Counted from the stretch's first letter, positions 26,101 to 35,003 are shown. The stretch: 64,000 nt of DNA from JAKLQR01 sp963753165 (GCA_963753165.1 CAVWBP010000018.1:1-64000), one strand, 5' to 3'. The notes: generated from the sequence alone by a model not told the origin. Program-made: numbers and translations.

Positions 26101-27095
26101 TTTCGACTATATCCTGCCTGAAGATCGCATTTCCGAACGACCATGGAAAGAACGGACCGGTTCCCGTCTTCTTGTCCTTCACCGTGACGGTATGGTTGAG
26201 CACAGGCTTTTCTCCGACCTCCCCCTCTATCTCGCGCAGGGAGACATGCTGATCCTCAATAATACGAAAGTCTTTCCGGCAAGACTGAAGGGCCGGAAAA
26301 GGGTTGGAGGACAGATCGAAATCCTTCTGGTGAAGAAAATCCTGGATGACGTCTGGGAGGTGCTTTCCCGTGGAACATACACAGGCAGGGTTACAATCGC
26401 AGATGATTTTCATGTTGATCTCCACAAGGGAAGGACCGCGCATTTTCATTTTCAGGGGGACTTTATGGAGAACATCTGGAAGCACGGTTCGATGCCCCTG
26501 CCGCCTTATATAAAACGTCTGCCCGACGAATCTGACAAAGACCATTATCAGACCGTGTATGCCTGTGAAGAAGGCTCGATAGCCGCCCCGACCGCCGGTC
26601 TCCACTTTACCGATGCCCTGCTCCGGGAGATTTCCCTTACGGGTGTAGCAGTGAAAGAGATCACTCTGCATGTCGGGATCGGTACGTTTACCCCTATACG
26701 GACGGACATTCTTGAGGAGCATCATATGGATGCAGAACATTTTGAGATGGATGCCGGCCTTGTGCAGGAAATCGGAGAGACAAAAGCAGCAGGGAAGCGA
26801 GTGGTTACAGTCGGCACAACGTCGACCCGCGCTTTGGAAGGATACATGAGCGGCAGATGCAGTCTCGTTTCCCGGAACGGGAAGGTCCAGGGGAACAACA
26901 GACATCTTTATTTATCCGGGGCACGAGTTTAAAGCCATAGATTCCCTTGTCACCAATTTCCATCTTCCGAGATCAACCCCGCTTATGCTGGCCGCTGCCA
27001 AGTCCGGATGGGACAATCTGCTGAACGCATATAAAGAAGCGCTCGCCAGGGAGTATAGATTTCTCTCTTATGGTGATGCTATGCTTATTTTATGA
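26087..27095 (+). pseudogene. queA: S-adenosylmethionine:tRNA ribosyltransferase-isomerase, single-base frameshift near C-terminus
   Basis: Start ATG 26087 (MKVTDFDYILPEDRI). Signature segments LNNTKVFPARL, PTAGLHFT and GIGTFTPIR are in frame, but a stop appears at 26930. Removing one G from the GGGG at 26890-26893 joins VQG to TTDIFIYPGHEFKAIDSL and the standard QueA end (NFHLPRSTPLML) up to TGA 27093-27095, giving 335 residues. This is a housekeeping gene, so a sequencing error is at least as likely as a real mutation. The restored stop overlaps the ATG of the next gene by four bases, which supports the restored frame. Confidence 0.93.
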
Positions 27096-27766
27096 GAAGG
27101 GCTGAAGGGAGAGAACAATCCTCGGTGCTTTTTCTCGGCAAAGGGATTATTATTCTCTCGCTCGTTCTTATATCCTCGGTCACTTTTGTCCTGGGCTATT
27201 TTGTTGGGAAAAACACAAATTCGCACGAAGAGACCACCATGCAGATCGCTCCTGCGCCGATGCCTTATGAACAGCATCCCGCAGGGACCGAGGGCCAGGA
27301 GTACCGGCCTTCCTATCCTGAATATGCTGAGAGAACAGGTGACGGGCAACAGCCCGTTCATTCCGGCGATGCGGAACCTGGCCCGAACACAGAACTTATG
27401 AAAAATACAAATAACACTGCCGGCGGCAATCAGACACAGAAGCAGAAGAAAGCCGTTCAACCCCCACAGGGGAAACAGGCCGGCAGCCTGATAAGCGAAA
27501 ACAAGAAAACACTGAAATACACCGTGCAGGTAGGCGCCTTCAAAAATGAGTCAGATGCGCGAATGCTCAGTGAAAAGCTTGAGAAAAAGGGATACAACAC
27601 CCGGATGACTGTCATACAGGAAAAGAACCGCGGGAAACTTTTCAAGGTTATGGTCGGTGCGTTCAGCATGAGAAAAGATGCTGACATACTCGCACTAAAA
27701 TTGAAAAAAGCGGAAGGGCTGAAAGCATTCGTGACCTTTCATAAAGATACGGAGGGCATACGGTAA
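27092..27766 (+). CDS. SPOR-domain membrane protein
   Basis: 224 residues: short cytoplasmic N-terminus, one transmembrane helix (GIIILSLVLISSVTFVLGYFVG), a Gln/Pro/Gly-rich periplasmic linker (about 50-140), and a C-terminal SPOR domain (KYTVQVGAFKNESDARMLSE to the end). SPOR domains bind denuded peptidoglycan at the division septum. Overlaps the restored queA stop by ATGA. It is probably part of the same operon as spoIID. Confidence 0.85.
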   Translation: MRRAEGREQSSVLFLGKGIIILSLVLISSVTFVLGYFVGKNTNSHEETTMQIAPAPMPYEQHPAGTEGQEYRPSYPEYAERTGDGQQPVHSGDAEPGPNTELMKNTNNTAGGNQTQKQKKAVQPPQGKQAGSLISENKKTLKYTVQVGAFKNESDARMLSEKLEKKGYNTRMTVIQEKNRGKLFKVMVGAFSMRKDADILALKLKKAEGLKAFVTFHKDTEGIR

Positions 27767-27786
27767 CAGTCGAGATACAACTTGAC

Positions 27787-28728
27787 ATGGAAAAAGAGGA
27801 GAACCTGCTCTACGGGAGGATCGACAAGAACCTGAAAGCCATTGAAGAGGCGCTCGGCATTGTCGCCTCGCAGAGAGGGGACAAGATTTTTTTGCGGGGA
27901 GACGAGAAGCCGGTCGAGAAAGCAGAGAAACTCCTCAGGGATATCCGCCTTATCAGCTCTGAAGGGTATAATCTTACGCCGGATGATATCCGGTTCGCCC
28001 TGAGATCAACAGCAACTGAAGGCGAATATACCTCGGTCAAAGAACTCTTTCTCAACAATATCCCTATTTCTTCCAAAAAGCGCTTCATTATTCCCAAGAC
28101 AGAGACACAGGGACGGTATATAGAAGCCATAAGAAAATTCGATATCGTTATGGGCATCGGTCCGGCAGGAACCGGGAAAACCTATCTTGCAATGGCAATG
28201 GCAATTAATGCGTTTCTGAAAAAACAGGTCAGCAGGATCGTCCTCGCCCGCCCTGCTGTCGAGGCAGGCGAGAAATTGGGTTTTCTGCCGGGTGACATCT
28301 ATGAAAAGTTCAACCCCTACCTGAGGCCTCTCTATGATGCACTCCTGGACATGATGGAGGCTGAAAAGGCAGGGAAGCTGATAGAACGGGGAGTCATAGA
28401 GATAGCGCCTCTTGCCTTTATGCGCGGGAGAACCCTCAACGACTCTTTTGTCATTCTTGATGAAGCGCAGAATACTACTTCCGAACAGATGAAGATGTAC
28501 CTGACCCGTCTCGGATTTAATTCGAAGACGGTTGTCACGGGAGACGTAACCCAGATTGACCTTCCCCACGGGAAAGCATCAGGCCTTATCGAGGCCGAGA
28601 AAATTCTCAGAGATACCGAAGGTATAAAATTTATTTATTTTTCCGAACGGGATGTGGTAAGACATAAACTCGTACAGGAAATAGTTAAGGCATACGAAAA
28701 ATATGAAAAACGGACAAAAGAAGAGTAA
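27787..28728 (+). CDS. phoH: PhoH-like ATPase
   Basis: 313 residues of the PhoH-like (YbeZ) family. N-terminal KH-like segment, then Walker A GPAGTGKTYLA (near 119) and Walker B FVILDEAQNTT with the helicase-like sensor TGDVTQIDLP. Known members associate with RNA and YbeY. It overlaps the HD-domain gene start by 26 bases, and ybeY follows that gene, as is common. Confidence 0.94.
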   Translation: MEKEENLLYGRIDKNLKAIEEALGIVASQRGDKIFLRGDEKPVEKAEKLLRDIRLISSEGYNLTPDDIRFALRSTATEGEYTSVKELFLNNIPISSKKRFIIPKTETQGRYIEAIRKFDIVMGIGPAGTGKTYLAMAMAINAFLKKQVSRIVLARPAVEAGEKLGFLPGDIYEKFNPYLRPLYDALLDMMEAEKAGKLIERGVIEIAPLAFMRGRTLNDSFVILDEAQNTTSEQMKMYLTRLGFNSKTVVTGDVTQIDLPHGKASGLIEAEKILRDTEGIKFIYFSERDVVRHKLVQEIVKAYEKYEKRTKEE

Positions 28729-30307
28729 TACCCGGAGTCTCCGAACCTTCCTCCAGAAATTTAAGAACGGAGCCTATTCGAAAGGAGAGGGAATTGCTCC
28801 CCCGCAGACCGGAAAAGACAAACTCCTCCGCATATATTTTGTATTATTCTGCGGTATTGTTTCAGCGCTTGCCATCCAGACCGATTTCGGCATTGAACAA
28901 CTCACGGGAGGATTCTTCATCGCGAGTCTCCTGTTGTTCATCTTTTACAAAGACATAATGAGATACAGGCCTGCATATGTGAAGAAACATAATATGCTCC
29001 TGCTCCTTGGGCTGATCGTCATCGGCACGCTTTTCATTGAACGGACCTTCGGTTTTCTCCTCCTGCATCTCTCAAAAGGACTGGAATATCGCTTTATCGA
29101 GAGTGCGCTCTACGGAATACCCGTGGCTACCGGAGCGATGCTCGTCTCTCTCATGTTCGATTTTCATACCGCAATCACCTTTTCATTCCTGGTAAGCCTC
29201 CTGACCGGTCTCTGGCTCCATGATGCAGCCTTCACCATATTTGCCTTTGTCAGCAGCATTACGGCAGCCTTCGGAGGAATACAGTGCAAGAAGCGTTCTG
29301 CTATTCTCAAAGCAGGAGGCTATGTTCTTGCCATCAATATTCTCACCGTAGTGATTATCCTGCTCTTCCGGGGTGATCTGTTTACCGCAAAAGCATCCCC
29401 TTCGATAATCTTTGCAGCGCTTGGAGGCATAAGTGTTGCCGCGCTCGTCTCGCTGCTCCTCCCTCTTCTTGAATATTCGTTCAAGGTTACTACCGACATC
29501 AGTCTCCTTGAGCTTCTTGACCTCAATCAGCCGGTCATGAAAAATCTTATGATCAGCGCGCCCGGCACCTATCATCACAGCGTCATTGTAGGCAATCTTG
29601 CAGAATCTGCGGCTGAAGCAGTCGGCGCGAATCCCCTGCTCGCCAGGGTAAGCGCTTATTACCATGATATAGGCAAGATAAAGATGCCTGATTATTTCGT
29701 CGAGAATCAGGGTGGCTCAGCAAGCAGGCACGATAAACTGACCCCGCACATGAGCAGTATGATCATTATCAACCATGTCAAAGAGGGCGCCGAACTTGCG
29801 AATCAGTATAATCTGCCGGAACCGATTGTCGAGATAATACAACAACACCACGGGACTATGCTCGTGAGTTATTTCTATCAGAAAGCGAAGGATAAGGGAG
29901 AGCGTTCCCTTCCCAATGAAGAGGACTATAAATACCTTGGGCCCAAACCCCAGACACGGGTGGCCGCCCTGGTTATGATGGCGGATGCGGTTGAAGCAGC
30001 CTCGCGGGTATTAACAGACCCTACACCTGCCCGAATCGCATCGCTGGTCGACAGGATAATCAACCATATATTTCTTGAAGGTCAGCTTGACGAATGCGAA
30101 CTTACCCTGAAAGATATTCATGAAATAAAGAAACGTTTTTCCTATGTCCTCACCGGCATATTCCATAAAAGAGTCGACTATCCGGGGTTTGATTTTTCGA
30201 ATGAAGATTTATTTAAAGAACCAGCAAAAACTCATAAAGGTAAATCGCCGGAGAATAACAAACATTCTCCGGAAAACGTGCAGGCATCTCGGCCTTCACA
30301 AAGCTGA
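28703..30307 (+). CDS. Membrane HD-domain c-di-AMP-type phosphohydrolase (PgpH-like) lacking an extracellular domain
   Basis: 534 residues: N-terminal soluble stretch, about seven hydrophobic helices (residues 40-270), then an HDIG-type domain with ISAPGTYHHSVIVGNLAE and the HD motif in AYYHDIGKIKMPDYF, plus IINHVKEGAEL and HHGTML. In PgpH the HD domain degrades c-di-AMP. Usual PgpH proteins are 700 or more residues and have a large extracellular 7TMR-HDED domain before the membrane helices. It is absent here. It lies between phoH and ybeY as usual. Confidence 0.9.
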   Translation: MKNGQKKSNTRSLRTFLQKFKNGAYSKGEGIAPPQTGKDKLLRIYFVLFCGIVSALAIQTDFGIEQLTGGFFIASLLLFIFYKDIMRYRPAYVKKHNMLLLLGLIVIGTLFIERTFGFLLLHLSKGLEYRFIESALYGIPVATGAMLVSLMFDFHTAITFSFLVSLLTGLWLHDAAFTIFAFVSSITAAFGGIQCKKRSAILKAGGYVLAINILTVVIILLFRGDLFTAKASPSIIFAALGGISVAALVSLLLPLLEYSFKVTTDISLLELLDLNQPVMKNLMISAPGTYHHSVIVGNLAESAAEAVGANPLLARVSAYYHDIGKIKMPDYFVENQGGSASRHDKLTPHMSSMIIINHVKEGAELANQYNLPEPIVEIIQQHHGTMLVSYFYQKAKDKGERSLPNEEDYKYLGPKPQTRVAALVMMADAVEAASRVLTDPTPARIASLVDRIINHIFLEGQLDECELTLKDIHEIKKRFSYVLTGIFHKRVDYPGFDFSNEDLFKEPAKTHKGKSPENNKHSPENVQASRPSQS

Positions 30308-30650
30308 ACTGAGTATTCTCCTGGTCAACGACCGCAGGATGCGGATACTGAACCGCTCATTTCGCGGCGTGGACAGGACTACTGATGTGCTTTCATTCCC
30401 CCAGACTGACATGGGCCATCAGCCTTCAGCTTCCGTCTCTCAGCATTTCATTCTGGGCGATATCGTCATCAACCTCCATAAAACCAAAAGACAGGCGCAA
30501 GAATACGGACATTCGTTCTACGACGAATTAAACAGACTCCTCATCCACGGCCTCCTCCATCTTATCGGATATGACCATGAAAAAGGGAAATATGCGGAAA
30601 GAAAAATGAAGAAGAAAACTCAGGAACTTTTTAGTAATATTTACAAATAA
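30201..30650 (+). CDS. ybeY: Endoribonuclease YbeY
   Basis: 149 residues starting MKIYLKNQQKLIKVNRR at ATG 30201, overlapping the HD-domain gene by 107 bases in another frame. The zinc-binding motif HGLLHLIGYDHE is near the C-terminus. YbeY matures 16S rRNA and quality-controls ribosomes. The long overlap is unusual but the start is the only one that gives normal family length. Confidence 0.94.
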   Translation: MKIYLKNQQKLIKVNRRRITNILRKTCRHLGLHKAELSILLVNDRRMRILNRSFRGVDRTTDVLSFPQTDMGHQPSASVSQHFILGDIVINLHKTKRQAQEYGHSFYDELNRLLIHGLLHLIGYDHEKGKYAERKMKKKTQELFSNIYK

Positions 30651-31351
30651 TCCCATGAGTAGAGTCTGTTCATAAACTTATTTTGCTTGTCGTGCACACA
30701 AGCGAATCCGTCCATAATTGGACAGACGGAATGACATATAATCCGGCCTTACTTATGAACACCTTAGCTTGTTGGTATTTTCACAGGAATCATTACCAGC
30801 GACTTCTTTTTGAGATGGTATAATAGTTTCAAATTATGGTAGAAGGTTTTTCTTGGAGACAACGCCTTACATGATAATAATTCATAGGCTAGATGACTTC
30901 CTTTTTAACCTTTTTCCTAGAATAAAAGTTCTGAAGCAGAACAGTATGGTTTGCCGAGAAATGATTTTATGCCGAAATCTTTTGAAGAGAGATTTATTCC
31001 ATTAGTTGATTTTTTAGTTGAGCATGATCGGCCAGTCTTATTAAGAGAAAGATTTGAATACCTAAGGTACCGTAATAGAGATAATAATGATATTTTTTCG
31101 AGACTTGATCACCAGACCAAAAGGCGGAGCATTGTGAATCAATTAAGCAGTAATCAATATTGCAATAGAAGCCTTAAGTGTTTCTTTTTTCAGTAAAGAG
31201 TAGAAATTCCCTTCATAGGGGCTTTAGTCCTTCATATACTACACACTCGTTAGGATTTTGAAAATATAATGAATCCCCTTAGGAATCCACATCTATGCAT
31301 GCCTTTCCGTTTATAATTCAATAAGACAAAAAATAGAGAGAAGGAAAATTA
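30651..31351. other. A+T-rich intergenic region, no supported gene
   Basis: 701 bases between ybeY and acr3. Near 30690-30740 CCGTCC...GGACAGACGGAATGAC resembles one half of the dispersed GTCATT/AATGAC repeat. An 81-codon frame at 30951-31196 has a TTG start and no family signal or RBS. I treat the region as decayed accessory DNA. Confidence 0.35.
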
Positions 31352-32030
31352 ATGTCAGAAATTACAAAACGCCTCTCTTTTCTTGATAGATTTCTTACGC
31401 TATGGATATTTATTGCAATGGCATTCGGTGTCGGTATTGGTTATATTTACCCCGAGGAAAAGACATCATGAATCTCTTCCAAGTTGATACAACGAATATT
31501 CCTATCGTTATAGGTCTTATCCTAATGATGTACCCGCCGCTTGCCAAAGTAAAATATGAGGAACTTGGAGAAGTTTTCAGAAACAAAAAGGTGCTCGGCC
31601 TTTCCCTTATTCAAAATTGGGTCGTAGGGCCTATTTTGATGTTCTTTTTTGCTGTTATGTTCTTGCAGGGATATCCCGAATACATGATCGGCTTGATTTT
31701 AATCGGACTTGCCCGCTGTATAGCTATGGTTATTGTATGGAATGACCTCGCATGTGGAGACAGGGAGTACGCAGCAGGTCTTGTAGCATTCAACTCGCTT
31801 TTTCAGGTGTTTTTCTTCTCAGTCTATGCATATGTATTCATAACTGTGCTGCTTCCTTGGTTAGGATTGAAAGGTGCGGTAGTCAATATCACTATAGGGC
31901 AGATCGCAAAGAGTGTTTTCGTATATCTGGGTATTCCATTTATAGCAGGGATGAGAACCCGTTTCAGTCTTATAAAATCAAGGAAGACACTGTTTGGACA
32001 AAGAAGTTCGTTATATCTCTTATGAAACAA
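31352..32030 (+). pseudogene. ACR3-type arsenite efflux pump, truncated and frameshifted
   Basis: The first frame from ATG 31352 reads MSEITKRLSFLDRFLTLWIF and stops at 31469. The next frame (31402 onward) continues with IPIVIGLILMMYPPLAKVKY, LARCIAMVIVWNDLACG and LVAFNSLFQVFFFSVYAYVF, the ACR3 signature helices. One base appears missing near 31451, and another in an A run near 31979, after which the sequence no longer resembles the family. About half of the normal ten-helix transporter remains, so it is not functional. The active protein would export arsenite. Context suggests a decayed resistance gene in acquired DNA. Confidence 0.82.
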
Positions 32031-32090
32031 TTGATGGTATTGATAAATTTTTTGAAAATTCAAGCACTGGGCTTAATGTTGATTTATTAG

Positions 32091-32303
32091 TGGGTAAATC
32101 AGAAGCGGCGCATTAATTTTTTCGAAATATTTCAAATATTTTACCGTCCCACATTCAATCTTGAAGTGCAACGTCCTATGAGGCAACAGTCCAAATAGAA
32201 ATGAAGGTGCTGTGAATACATAAGTCCTAATTATTATCGTTTAGATTTTTTCATGCAGTTTGTTATAACAATAAGTACAAATAAGTTGACAAATACCTAT
32301 TGT
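32091..32303. other. A+T-rich intergenic stretch
   Basis: Between the acr3 remnant and the promoter of the collagen-like gene. Nothing recognisable is present on either strand. Confidence 0.3.
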
Positions 32304-32314
32304 TCTGAATAATA
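32286..32314 (+). promoter_or_regulatory. Sigma-70-like promoter for the structured leader
   Basis: TTGACA sits near 32286 and ATAATA near 32309 with a 17-base spacer, about 40 bases before the folded leader described next. Predicted transcripts begin near 32322. Confidence 0.5.
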
Positions 32315-32349
32315 GACACATAATTATCTTTTTCTGATATCGCATAACG

Positions 32350-32435
32350 GGTCCGGAAGACTGAGCATTTCCGGAGGGCGAAAGAATTGATAGTCGGGCC
32401 GCTATCTGAGTCCAAGACTCAAGAGCGGCTTTTTT
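32350..32435 (+). promoter_or_regulatory. Riboswitch- or attenuator-like leader with alternative structures
   Basis: TCCGGAA (32352-32358) can pair with TTCCGGA (32369-32375), and GACT at 32359-32362 with AGTC at 32392-32395 in a pseudoknot-like manner. GGTCC at 32350-32354 can instead pair with GGGCC at 32396-32400. That second helix shares bases with the 5' arm of a strong terminator (GCCGCT/AGCGGC), so the two exclude each other, the hallmark of transcriptional attenuation. It does not match the c-di-GMP (GEMM), ykkC or fluoride consensus motifs I know. Class unknown. Confidence 0.5.
32398..32435 (+). terminator. Intrinsic terminator in the leader of the collagen-like gene
   Basis: GCCGCT (32398-32403) pairs with AGCGGC (32424-32429), reinforced by TGAGTC/GACTCA inside, followed by six T (32430-32435). 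It lies about 160 bases upstream of a surface-protein start, so it probably controls that gene. Confidence 0.8.
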
Positions 32436-32595
32436 ATTTGCTCCGAAGTGACTTATCTTTCTTGCACGCTGTTTTCTGTACGCAGTTACAAAGCATGCAG
32501 TGGTAAGAGGAAACTATAGTCTTGCTGAAAAAGAAGCAAGCGTTCGCATCACTGGCCGTAGTAGCACATATCAAAACACTAAGGAGGGGGAAAAG

Positions 32596-33114
32596 ATGAG
32601 AGAGAGATTTCAAGGGAGTTTCTTGATGAGGAGAGCGGCATTAGTCATCGGCATATTGTTTGTATCGGTTGTCCTTATGTCCCAGATAGCAATAGCAGGG
32701 CAAACCGAAAGCTACAACTCAACGGGTTTGGATAAAACCCTCATACGCCCATATCCTGTATTGCCACTTGCTATCACCGAAGTATACGTAGACTTTGGAG
32801 GGAATCATATAGTGATAAGCGGTAAGAACTTTGATAATGGTGCTGCCCCTGTAGTACTGCTTGGAAATGACCCGACACCGCTCACCCTTGTTGGTACCCC
32901 TACCGCGAATGAGATTATCGTGGAACTTCCGGCAGTGCCTGATGGAGATTATCTTTTGGAAGTTTCTACAGGTCAGATGGGAGGTTCTACAAGTCAACCC
33001 TTAGTACGCTATGATTCGTATGATTTGACAATCGGTGCGGTTGGGCCGCAGGGACCGCAAGGAATACAGGGAATTCAAGGGCCACAGGGAATACAGGGAC
33101 CGATAGGTCCATAG
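32596..33114 (+). CDS. Exported IPT/TIG-domain protein with collagen-like Gly-X-Y tail, frameshifted
   Basis: 172 residues from ATG 32596 after the strong RBS AAGGAGGGGG. A signal peptide (ALVIGILFVSVVLMSQIAIA) is followed by one immunoglobulin-like IPT/TIG domain (ITEVYVDFGGNHIVISGKNF) and a collagen-like run of GPQGIQ repeats. The frame stops at 33112-33114. One base added there continues GPAGPQGIQGPAGVPG and a short tail to 33269. The repeat is prone to slippage, so phase variation, decay or error are all possible. Likely a surface or extracellular fibre protein. The leader carries a terminator-based switch. Confidence 0.75.
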   Translation: MRERFQGSFLMRRAALVIGILFVSVVLMSQIAIAGQTESYNSTGLDKTLIRPYPVLPLAITEVYVDFGGNHIVISGKNFDNGAAPVVLLGNDPTPLTLVGTPTANEIIVELPAVPDGDYLLEVSTGQMGGSTSQPLVRYDSYDLTIGAVGPQGPQGIQGIQGPQGIQGPIGP

Positions 33115-33269
33115 GCCCGGCTGGGCCACAGGGAATTCAAGGGCCAGCGGGTGTGCCTGGCACCAATGTGTGGCCAACAGTTTATACGGTGACTGAGTCA
33201 TTTTCTTGTCCTGCGATATCGGACAAAGACTTGTCGGTGGCAGCCCCGCATGTCGGTTATAATTATTAA
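33115..33269 (+). other. Out-of-frame remainder of the collagen-like gene
   Basis: In frame 0 the segment reads GPAGPQGIQGPAGVPGTNV followed by a Ser/Cys-containing tail and ends TAA at 33267-33269. It is a plausible continuation of the preceding protein but lacks a start. Confidence 0.5.
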
Positions 33270-33400
33270 TACATATTGTAATGACTGTGGGATGATAGAA
33301 TTAGGCAAGCGTATGCATAATGGTGTTTTAAGATCTTACAATAGTATTTGCAAAATAAAACAGGGGTGATTCCAAACAGCAATGAATTGAAGGATATTCT

Positions 33401-33559
33401 CTATGGCATCTGAACAGAAATCTCGCACTTCCCGTTGGAGGCTTTTTCCATTAATCCCTTGTTCCAGAGCAGGCAGGGAACTTTCACCTTCATGTCCAGG
33501 GACAGTTTTCTCCTCACCTGCTCCACGATCATCTCCCGGGCGAGGTCGCTGTATACCAC
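33401..33559 (-). CDS. 52-codon frame directly after the PilZ gene, in the same frame
   Basis: After the PilZ stop (TAA 33565-33563), one codon (CCT) and then GTG 33559 begin an open frame with coding-like composition (VVYSDLAREMIVEQVRRKLS and a later VPCLLWNKGLMEKAS) ending at 33401. It is either a very short independent gene or the lost C-terminus of the PilZ protein behind a premature stop. I do not recognise the family. Confidence 0.35.
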   Translation of the reverse strand: MVYSDLAREMIVEQVRRKLSLDMKVKVPCLLWNKGLMEKASNGKCEISVQMP

Positions 33560-33562
33560 AGG

Positions 33563-33970
33563 TTATATGACCGAAATTCTTTTGTCTCCGTATGGCTGGG
33601 GCCACCGGAACGTATCGATAAGCCAGATCAGATGTTTGATAAGATTCGGCTGTTTGTCAATATTCAACTCTTCATCAAAAAGAACGCCGATGAGATACAT
33701 CTTCTTGAATTTTTTCTGCCAGTCGACCATCCCTGTGGCCCCGTCCTCACAGATTTTACCGTTCCTGTCAATATAAGCGATATGTATCAGCACCTTCTTC
33801 CCTTTGCCGACCGGTTTGTCTGCATAGAGACCCATGCCTGAAAAGGATATATTCGCGATAGTTGCGTCAACAACGGTATTCTCTTTCGGAATCGTTACTC
33901 TTGCGCTCCCGAAGAACTGGTACCTGAACCACTTTCGTACATCCTCCGTACTTCTCCTCTTCTTTTTCAT
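33563..33970 (-). CDS. PilZ-domain protein
   Basis: 135 residues starting MKKKRRSTEDVRKWFRYQFF at ATG 33970, set by GGAGAG upstream. The pattern RRST...RYQ, then ANISFSGMGLYADKPV, is a PilZ c-di-GMP-binding core. A longer upstream frame overlaps metF in a different frame and is a shadow. It follows metF on the same strand with a 26-base gap and could be the last gene of that operon. Confidence 0.75.
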   Translation of the reverse strand: MKKKRRSTEDVRKWFRYQFFGSARVTIPKENTVVDATIANISFSGMGLYADKPVGKGKKVLIHIAYIDRNGKICEDGATGMVDWQKKFKKMYLIGVLFDEELNIDKQPNLIKHLIWLIDTFRWPQPYGDKRISVI

Positions 33971-33996
33971 TTCATTCACTCTCCGCTCTTTTAATT

Positions 33997-34878
33997 TCAG
34001 AGGAGCCCTGCCCTTTCCATGATGGCAGGCACCTTGTGCTCTATGCCGATTGCCATTATATGGACTCCGTCGCATATACCTTCTTCCTTGAGCTGACGGA
34101 TATGCCGTGCAGCGATGTCCAAACCGGTGTCGAGCGCCTTTTCCTTGCCTGCGGCCTTGATCTCGTCAATAAGCTCCTGGGGAACCCGTATGCCGGGCAC
34201 GTTTTTGTTCATGAAATTTGCCATGCCTGCCGACTTCAGGACGACTATCCCTGCAAGCATTTTTACCGGAAATTTCCGCACGTAGCCCATAAACTCCTTG
34301 AACTTTTCGATATCGTATATTGCCTGTGTCTGAAAAAACTTCGCCCCTGCATTAATTTTCTTTTCGAATTTCATAAGCTGGGGTTCGATGAAGTCAGTTT
34401 CGGGTGTGACCACCGCGCCCTGGAAAAAGTCTGTCGGGCCATTCAGGTCATTCCCTGACATGTCCTTCCCGCGATTCAGGCCGTCGACCATTCTCAACAA
34501 CTGCACTGATTCAACATCATAGACCGGTTTCGCATCCTTATGGTCTCCTGCAGATACATAGTCACCCGTCATGCAAAGCACGTTCCGTATACCGAGCACA
34601 TGGGCGCCAAGCAGGTCCGACTGGAGTCCTATCCTGTTCCGGTCGCGGCAGGTCATCTGGAGTATCGGCTCAAGACCGTTGTCCAGAGCGATCCTGCACA
34701 CAGCCAGGGAACAAATCCTCATAACGGCAGACTGGTTGTCTGTCACATTTGCAGCATGGATTTTTCCTTTGAGCAGGTGAATACTTTCGGTCATCTCTGT
34801 GATATCGCTTCCCTTTGGAGGGCCGATTTCTGCCGTTACCACAAACTGCCCTGCACTAAGCGCCTTTTGAAACGTCAT
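33997..34878 (-). CDS. metF: Methylenetetrahydrofolate reductase (MetF)
   Basis: 293 residues from ATG 34878 with AGGAGG about five bases upstream. The TIM-barrel fold has EIGPPKGSD, ANVTDNQSAVMR, CRDRNRIGLQSDLLGAHVLG and MTGDYVSAGDHKDAKPVYDV. It reduces methylene-THF to methyl-THF. metV, the fused flavoprotein and folD lie upstream on the same strand, so a Wood-Ljungdahl MetF-MetV complex role is inferred rather than methionine synthesis alone. Confidence 0.95.
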   Translation of the reverse strand: MTFQKALSAGQFVVTAEIGPPKGSDITEMTESIHLLKGKIHAANVTDNQSAVMRICSLAVCRIALDNGLEPILQMTCRDRNRIGLQSDLLGAHVLGIRNVLCMTGDYVSAGDHKDAKPVYDVESVQLLRMVDGLNRGKDMSGNDLNGPTDFFQGAVVTPETDFIEPQLMKFEKKINAGAKFFQTQAIYDIEKFKEFMGYVRKFPVKMLAGIVVLKSAGMANFMNKNVPGIRVPQELIDEIKAAGKEKALDTGLDIAARHIRQLKEEGICDGVHIMAIGIEHKVPAIMERAGLL

Positions 34879-35003
34879 CATTGCCTCCTGCCTCTCAATG
34901 CCCATCTGCCAGTCACCAAATACATTTCGATCATCACTTATTCACTGCTGCATATTTGATTGTTTGCATCATTGATAATTGGTGATTAGCATTGTCTGGT
35001 TAT

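Noticed and set aside
25955..26905. 316-codon minus-strand frame opposite spoIID/queA
   Set aside because: It is antisense to conserved genes and has composition of a shadow frame.
30951..31196. 81-codon plus-strand frame
   Set aside because: TTG start without RBS, in decayed A+T-rich DNA, and no family signal.
32350..32435. c-di-GMP (GEMM-I) riboswitch
   Set aside because: The GEMM consensus segments GGGCAAACC and GGGACGCAAAGCC are absent.
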